Assembly (NCBI GenBank): GCA_013349585.1
Contig: DUZG01000010.1
Span: 1 to 44,825, forward strand
From: Nitrospinota bacterium
Lineage (GTDB): Bacteria; Nitrospinota; Nitrospinia; Nitrospinales; VA-1
Reading direction: 5' to 3'
DNA length: 44,825 nt
The translations under genes and the position numbers were made by a program. The notes below the pieces were generated by a model. That model searched no databases. It was not told where the DNA came from and saw only the letters and a program-made list of their open reading frames with translations. This document shows, piece by piece, positions 44,819-44,825 of this stretch (position 1 is its first letter; every line of letters starts with the position of its first letter).

Positions 44819-44825
44819 CTAATTA

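Overview
The window reads as chromosomal DNA from a Gram-negative bacterium. It carries an outer-membrane-factor RND efflux set, a periplasmic PBP4-type carboxypeptidase, the murein-recycling ligase Mpl and at least two lipoproteins. The protein styles (split small PurL with PurS/PurQ, 4Fe-4S PurF, UPF0182, Nif3, an aldolase/dehydrogenase fusion) suggest a deltaproteobacterial or Nitrospinota-like lineage, but no rRNA or other phylogenetic marker is present, so this is a guess. Most of the window is densely packed housekeeping sequence. No tRNA, rRNA or CRISPR array was seen.

Layout. 1-3.3 kb: the 3' part of a sugar-epimerase-like SDR, a palindromic dispersed repeat, a Nif3 protein, and an OppB/OppC-type permease pair without its ATPases or binding protein. 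3.3-10.2 kb: a minus-strand czcCBA-type metal efflux operon preceded by a small His-rich exported protein. 10.4-16.8 kb: an ABC-F ATPase, a small coiled-coil ORF, a membrane-anchored methyltransferase, a degenerate PHP/SH3 membrane protein and a receiver protein with a long acidic tail. 17-26.8 kb: valS, pepF, an Asn/Ser-rich protein, dacB, a membrane protein, an adenosine-kinase-like gene, a lipoprotein and a phosphoglycolate-phosphatase-like gene. 26.9-33.8 kb: mpl, a cysteine-poor radical-SAM-like barrel, a true radical SAM enzyme, a thioredoxin-fold protein and a UPF0182 membrane protein. 33.7-38.4 kb: the minus-strand purS-purQ-purL-purF operon. 38.5-40.0 kb: a multiply broken GT-C glycosyltransferase pseudogene. 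40.1-42.1 kb: an aldolase/SDR fusion. 42.2-44.8 kb: an AT-rich accessory tail with a decayed IS30 transposase and two convergent pentapeptide-repeat genes that share a C-terminal signature.

How it works together. The efflux operon would form one envelope-spanning pump, with the His-rich protein as a possible periplasmic metal buffer. PurS, PurQ and PurL form the FGAM synthase complex, and PurF supplies the first pathway step. Mpl and DacB both act on peptidoglycan turnover. The least explained material is the 28.3-33.8 kb run, the degenerate PHP/SH3 protein, the receiver protein with a duplicated acidic motif, and the convergent pentapeptide pair. Several genes (mpl, dacB, nif3) have promoter-like -10 boxes only 7-11 bases from the start codon and no Shine-Dalgarno sequence, which suggests leaderless transcripts.
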